In this document: in pieces, positions 14,711-18,307 of the stretch | Layout: every line of letters starts with the position of its first letter | Position numbering within the stretch: position 1 is the stretch's first letter | DNA from: CAYGFH01 sp964356315 | Lineage (GTDB): Bacteria > Patescibacteriota > Microgenomatia > UBA10105 > UBA927 | Assembly (NCBI GenBank): GCA_964356315.1 | Contig: CAYHHA010000027.1 | Coordinates: 1-18,307, forward strand | Direction of reading: 5' to 3' | DNA length: 18,307 bases | Made by a program: the position numbers and the translations under genes | The notes under the pieces: model-generated | Databases searched by the model: none | Told to the model about the DNA's origin: nothing | What the model saw: the letters and a program-made list of their open reading frames with translations, nothing else

Positions 14711-17700
14711 AAAAGTATATTTTCCAATCCGAGATGCGGCGCAAGGGAAGGTTCACAAAAATTTAATCGAACAAGCTGCATACGGCGGAGGTGTTGAAGA
14801 GGTTCAAGCTCAACCTTATCTTAAAAGAGGCATCAGTGGCTTTATATTAGAAAAAGGCGATGGAACATTCATTGTAGCTACCAACCATAATATTAGTCTC
14901 CCCAGAGATACTAGTGGCGTCTTAGTTGTTCCGGAAGGATCATTAATTGATGATATTGATGATTTTAAATCTGGTCGAAAAATAGCTCGGTGGCACCTTC
15001 CTAAGCCAATGAAAATTAGTTCTCGAGATGTAAATTTCTGGTCTGAACGCTGTAATGAAGTAAGAGCTTCATGGAAAGACCAGTTTTTCTTCAAGGAAGA
15101 AACTGCGGATGGACAGGGCTCTGGACTGAGGCCACCTCAAATTGGAGCCCTGCATGCCGTTTTGGCGCATTGGAAGGTTACCGAAAGCCCTGCAACCGTG
15201 GTTATGCCTACAGGGACTGGCAAGACGGAAACGATGCTTGCCCTTCTTGTTCGAGAAAGACTTCCTCGTTTATTAGTTATTGTTCCTACCGATGCACTTC
15301 GCGAGCAAGTATCTAAAAAATTCAAAACATTGGGTGTATTAAAAGGACTTGGTGTCTTCGGATCAAGCTGCCAATACCCAATTGTCGGGACACTTACAAA
15401 ACGCCCAACGTCCCCATCGCAGATACAAGAAATATTCACTCATTGTAACGTAATCGTTACCACAATGAGTATTGCGAGTGGCTGTGGCGAAGAAGTCCAG
15501 AAACAAATGGCCGAACTCTGCAGTCATCTTTTTATTGACGAGGCTCATCATGTACCTGCGCCGTCTTGGAATAAATTTAGAAAATTTTTCAAAAGTAAAC
15601 ATATTGTCCAATTTACGGCCACACCCTTTAGGGCTGATGGGAAACACATAGATGGGAAAATCATTTTTAACTACCCATTACGTAAGGCCCAGGCGGAAGG
15701 CTACTTTAAGCCAATTCGCTTTAGGGCAATTAATGAATTCAGTCCCGAGCATTCAGATGCTGAAATTGCTCGAATTGCTATTGAACAGCTTGAGGCCGAT
15801 CTTTCTTCTGGATTGGATCACATTGTTATGGCTCGAACGGCAAGTATTCCCCGTGCAGAAACAGTACAACAAATATATTTAGAATCAGCCAGTCGTCATA
15901 ATCCACTTATTATTCACAGTAAACTAAATAAGAGAGATAAGGCTGAGGCATTGCGCAAGTTGGTTAATAGAGAGACTCGAATTGTGATCTGTGTTCAAAT
16001 GCTTGGAGAAGGATTTGATCTGCCCGAGTTAAAGATAGCCGCTCTTCATGATACTCATAAAAGTCTAGCAATCACTCTGCAATTTACTGGCCGTTTTACC
16101 CGCACAAAAGACACAATCGGTGATGCGACTATGATTGCGAATATTGCTACTCCAGGAGTTGAAGATGCCCTACGTGAGTTGTATGCAGAAGATGCTGACT
16201 GGAATGCTATATTGCAAGTTCTAAGCGCAGGTGCAACTGGACGGCAGATTCGACGATCAGAATTTCTAAATGAATTTAAGGATATACCTGAAGAAATACC
16301 TCTCCAAAATATTTTCCCAAAAATGAGTACAGTAGTTTACCGTACCGACTGCGCTCGCTGGAATCCTGAAAAGGCAGCCGAGAGCATTAAGGACACAGAC
16401 CTATTTACTGAGCCGACAATTAATGAAAAGGATAATGTTGTACTATTTATTACGCGCGAAACTGAACCTGTCCCGTGGGGCGCAGTGAGAGAGGTTCAAA
16501 ATATTGAATGGCATCTTTATCTCGTGCACTGGAACCAGAAACTCGGACTTCTGTTTATAAATAGTTCAAATAATGCCAGTAAACATGAGAACATTGCTCG
16601 ATCGGTAGCAGGGGAGAGCGCTTCACTGATTCACGGTGAACAGATATTTAGAAGCTTACACGGGGTCAACTATTTAATTGTGATGAATTTAGGGCTAAAT
16701 CATGCTATTAGTAGATCCGTTCGTTTTACCTCGCACATGGGGGGTGATGTAACCCCTGCTTTAACAGATCCGCAGCTACAAAATAAAATCAAATCGAATG
16801 TCTTTGGTAGAGGATATGAGGGTGGGGACAAGATGTCTATAGGATGCTCACAAAAGGGGCGCATTTGGTCTTATCGTATTGCATATGATATGGCCGATTG
16901 GGTTGATTGGTGTATGCGAGTTGGAACGAAGCTTCTTGATGAATCTATAGATACGGAATTAGTTTTTAAAAATGTAATAAAACCAGTAAGAATCACTCAG
17001 CGGCCAGATCTTGTCCCGTTAGTTATAGAATGGCCAGATGAATTTTTGGCACGGCCAGATCATTTAATAAGCATTAGCATCGGGGATGAGTCTGTACCTT
17101 TTTTTGAGGCAGGTTTTGAAATTATAGAACCATCCAGAGATGGATCTATAAAATTTCGCGTCTCAGCTATAAATAGTAGTGCAGACTATGAACTTCTTTT
17201 TGAAAATAACCAGGTTCAATATGTGCCAGCTGGAGCAACAACAGCCAAAGTTATTTTTGGTAAAAGGAGCGCAGATCTTAATGAAGCGTTTCAGAAAAAT
17301 TGGCCGATAATTCGATTTGAAAATGGTGGTTTTCTTAACTATGACGAGCTATGTATTCCAGCTCAAGCCGAATCTCGTACTCCTTATAATCGTGAAAGCA
17401 TACAAGCATGGGATTGGACTGGCATTGATTTGCATAAAGAATCTCAGACTCCCTTAAAGTACAGAGATTCAATCCAATTTAGAGTGATACAGCAGCTCGT
17501 TGACTCAGGGCGCTATGAGGTAGTGTTTAACGATGATGGATCTAATGAAATTGCCGATATTGTAGCCCTGCGAATTGAAGGTAATAAATTTGTAGCAGAT
17601 CTTTATCATTGTAAATTCTCTGGCGCAACTGCTCCTGGTGCGCGCGTTAAAGATTTATATGAGGTATGCGGTCAGGCTCAGCGCAGTATTTATTGGAAAG

Positions 17701-17975
17701 GTAGTGTGGAACATATGTTTAGGAGAATGCAATATCGTGAGGATCGCTATATGCGACAAAATAGGGTATCTAGATTTGAGCAAGGTGATCTATCGACTCT
17801 AATGGGGATTTATCGCAAAATACCTACACTTACTCCAGAGTTTAATATTCATATTGTACAGCCTGGTCTTTCAAAGGCGGCTGCTGGAAATAATCAACTC
17901 GAGTTATTAGCTGCTACGGATGTATATCTGAATGAAACTTACGCTATTAAGCTAGGAGTTATTGCAAGTGACTAG
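14694..17975 (+). CDS. SF2 DEAD/DEAH-type helicase with C-terminal nuclease-like domain
   Basis: A 1093-residue protein. An N-terminal domain of about 140 residues of unknown function precedes an SF2 motor: L-R-P-P-Q-I at 145-150, Walker A P-T-G-T-G-K-T at 172-178, D-E-A-H at 282-285, motif III T-A-T-P-F-R at 308-313, the M-L-G-E-G-F-D-L-P-E-L block at 436-446 and motif VI Q-F-T-G-R-F-T-R at 463-470. Residues 500-900 I cannot assign. Near the C-terminus E952-I-A-D955, then D-L-Y-H-C-K974, resembles a PD-(D/E)XK core with the acidic residue before Lys replaced. It follows the methyltransferase by 30 bp and is the last gene of the cassette. Similar large helicases occur in type III restriction and several anti-phage systems. 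Here it probably translocates on DNA for, or with, the restriction enzyme; that role is inferred. Confidence 0.88.
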   Translation: MSSTTKKVYFPIRDAAQGKVHKNLIEQAAYGGGVEEVQAQPYLKRGISGFILEKGDGTFIVATNHNISLPRDTSGVLVVPEGSLIDDIDDFKSGRKIARWHLPKPMKISSRDVNFWSERCNEVRASWKDQFFFKEETADGQGSGLRPPQIGALHAVLAHWKVTESPATVVMPTGTGKTETMLALLVRERLPRLLVIVPTDALREQVSKKFKTLGVLKGLGVFGSSCQYPIVGTLTKRPTSPSQIQEIFTHCNVIVTTMSIASGCGEEVQKQMAELCSHLFIDEAHHVPAPSWNKFRKFFKSKHIVQFTATPFRADGKHIDGKIIFNYPLRKAQAEGYFKPIRFRAINEFSPEHSDAEIARIAIEQLEADLSSGLDHIVMARTASIPRAETVQQIYLESASRHNPLIIHSKLNKRDKAEALRKLVNRETRIVICVQMLGEGFDLPELKIAALHDTHKSLAITLQFTGRFTRTKDTIGDATMIANIATPGVEDALRELYAEDADWNAILQVLSAGATGRQIRRSEFLNEFKDIPEEIPLQNIFPKMSTVVYRTDCARWNPEKAAESIKDTDLFTEPTINEKDNVVLFITRETEPVPWGAVREVQNIEWHLYLVHWNQKLGLLFINSSNNASKHENIARSVAGESASLIHGEQIFRSLHGVNYLIVMNLGLNHAISRSVRFTSHMGGDVTPALTDPQLQNKIKSNVFGRGYEGGDKMSIGCSQKGRIWSYRIAYDMADWVDWCMRVGTKLLDESIDTELVFKNVIKPVRITQRPDLVPLVIEWPDEFLARPDHLISISIGDESVPFFEAGFEIIEPSRDGSIKFRVSAINSSADYELLFENNQVQYVPAGATTAKVIFGKRSADLNEAFQKNWPIIRFENGGFLNYDELCIPAQAESRTPYNRESIQAWDWTGIDLHKESQTPLKYRDSIQFRVIQQLVDSGRYEVVFNDDGSNEIADIVALRIEGNKFVADLYHCKFSGATAPGARVKDLYEVCGQAQRSIYWKGSVEHMFRRMQYREDRYMRQNRVSRFEQGDLSTLMGIYRKIPTLTPEFNIHIVQPGLSKAAAGNNQLELLAATDVYLNETYAIKLGVIASD

Positions 17976-18073
17976 TGGATTTTTTAGGTATACCGCGCTT
18001 AATAGCCTTATTGCAAAATCATGTCTTGCCCTATCCTTTTGCACGCTTAGACAAGGGTGATTTTCGAGATTAA

Positions 18074-18100
18074 GGTTGTGAAACTCCCTGCCCCACAACC
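18074..18100. repeat. 7-bp inverted repeat near the tRNA-like repeat
   Basis: GGTTGTG (18074-18080) and CACAACC (18094-18100) are perfect inverted copies with a 13-nt loop, directly adjoining the CCACTTAGTGTA repeat. Read on the minus strand it lies downstream of the tRNA-like copy. No T run follows in either direction, so terminator activity is doubtful. Confidence 0.35.
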
Positions 18101-18280
18101 CACTTAGTGTACCGCTCAGGTAGGGGAGTGGGTCTCGAACTCAGCAAAACCTAACTTGTAGGAACAAGCCATTTTACGCACATCAAAAATGCCTTTTGTG
18201 AGGGTGTTCTACTCCCTGGGGGAGTGAGAATGCAATCCACTTAGTGTAGCATCTGGCGGAGAGAGTGAGATTCGAACTCA
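18100..18280. repeat. Direct repeat of a tRNA 3'-end-like sequence
   Basis: Copy A, 18100-18143, and copy B, 18237-18280, align without gaps over 44 bp with 30 identities. The first 12 bases (CCACTTAGTGTA) and the last nine (TCGAACTCA) are exact. Copy B covers the 3' end of the tRNA-Ser gene plus its flank. In copy A the T-stem pairs at only 3 of 5 positions and the CCA complement is lost, so it is not a working tRNA end. This is the pattern left by integration at, or partial duplication of, a tRNA 3' end. ACTCCC-TGG-GGGAGT (18211-18225) between them is a tight hairpin. Confidence 0.6.
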
Positions 18281-18307
18281 CGAGACGCTTGCGCGCCTAA
18301 TAGTTTT
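18254..18307 (-). tRNA. tRNA-Ser, 3' part only (runs off the window)
   Basis: Read on the minus strand: a long variable arm (GGCGC-GCAA-GCGTC, one G-U pair), a perfect T-arm (GTGAG-TTCGAAT-CTCAC), the acceptor 3' strand TCTCTCC, discriminator G and an encoded CCA. The long variable arm restricts it to Ser, Leu or (bacterial) Tyr, and discriminator G73 together with the CTCTCTCCGCCA end points to Ser. The 5' half and most of the anticodon loop lie outside the window; the visible AAAA before the anticodon stem would fit an NGA anticodon. Its 3' end faces the island. Confidence 0.85.

Noticed and set aside
5967..17975. Reassigned genetic code (TGA as Gly or Trp) in this window
   Set aside because: Long frames are intact without any in-frame TGA and use TGG and GGN normally, so reassignment is not shown; only avoidance of TGA as a stop is seen.
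1..18307. CRISPR array, rRNA genes or insertion sequence transposase
   Set aside because: No regularly spaced repeats, no rRNA-like blocks and no transposase motif were seen on either strand.

Overview
The window looks like an accessory region (defence island plus mobile-element remnant) of a bacterial chromosome, ending beside a tRNA gene. The host lineage cannot be fixed from sequence alone. None of the 15 convincing genes has a recognisable Shine-Dalgarno sequence, and none ends in TGA (11 TAA, 4 TAG). Promoters nevertheless look like ordinary sigma70 (TTGACA / TAATAT type). This would fit an SD-poor lineage such as a Patescibacteria/CPR member, possibly near Gracilibacteria/Peregrinibacteria. 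That placement is a low-confidence inference.

Layout. (1) 172-1446, minus strand: a two-gene unit with a double zinc-ribbon protein of unknown function and a 61-aa protein. (2) 1533-5436, plus strand: a promoter, a structured leader RNA with a terminator-like hairpin that competes with its closing helix, then a 3-TM membrane protein, a DUF262/DUF1524 (GmrSD-type) nuclease, and a DUF2779 protein with a Cas4-like PD-(D/E)XK domain and a DEDD exonuclease domain. The last two overlap as TAATG, and a clean intrinsic terminator closes the operon. (3) 5437-5966: 530 bp without genes, holding a long inverted repeat and a perfect palindrome. (4) 5967-11533: a phage-derived packaging module consisting of a ParB-fused DNA methyltransferase, a tandem paralogous methyltransferase, small and large terminase subunits, and directly afterwards a large serine recombinase. 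There are no portal, capsid or tail genes. (5) 11542-11661, minus: a 39-aa basic protein with a strong promoter, convergent on the recombinase. A bidirectional terminator-like hairpin lies inside the recombinase reading frame. (6) 11752-17975: a LexA/UmuD-like self-cleaving repressor with its own promoter and an overlapping operator, then a PD-(D/E)XK restriction enzyme, a C5-cytosine methyltransferase and a large helicase with a C-terminal nuclease-like motif. A 14-codon ORF overlaps the helicase start. (7) 17976-18307: a non-coding stretch with a duplicated tRNA-3'-end-like sequence, then the 3' part of a tRNA-Ser gene on the minus strand.

How the genes may work together: regions 2 and 6 are two separate DNA-defence cassettes flanking a packaging/recombination module. 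The most interesting points are the attenuator-like leader of the first cassette, the apparent DNA-damage-type repressor over the restriction cassette, the capsid-less terminase-recombinase module, and the complete avoidance of TGA stops.
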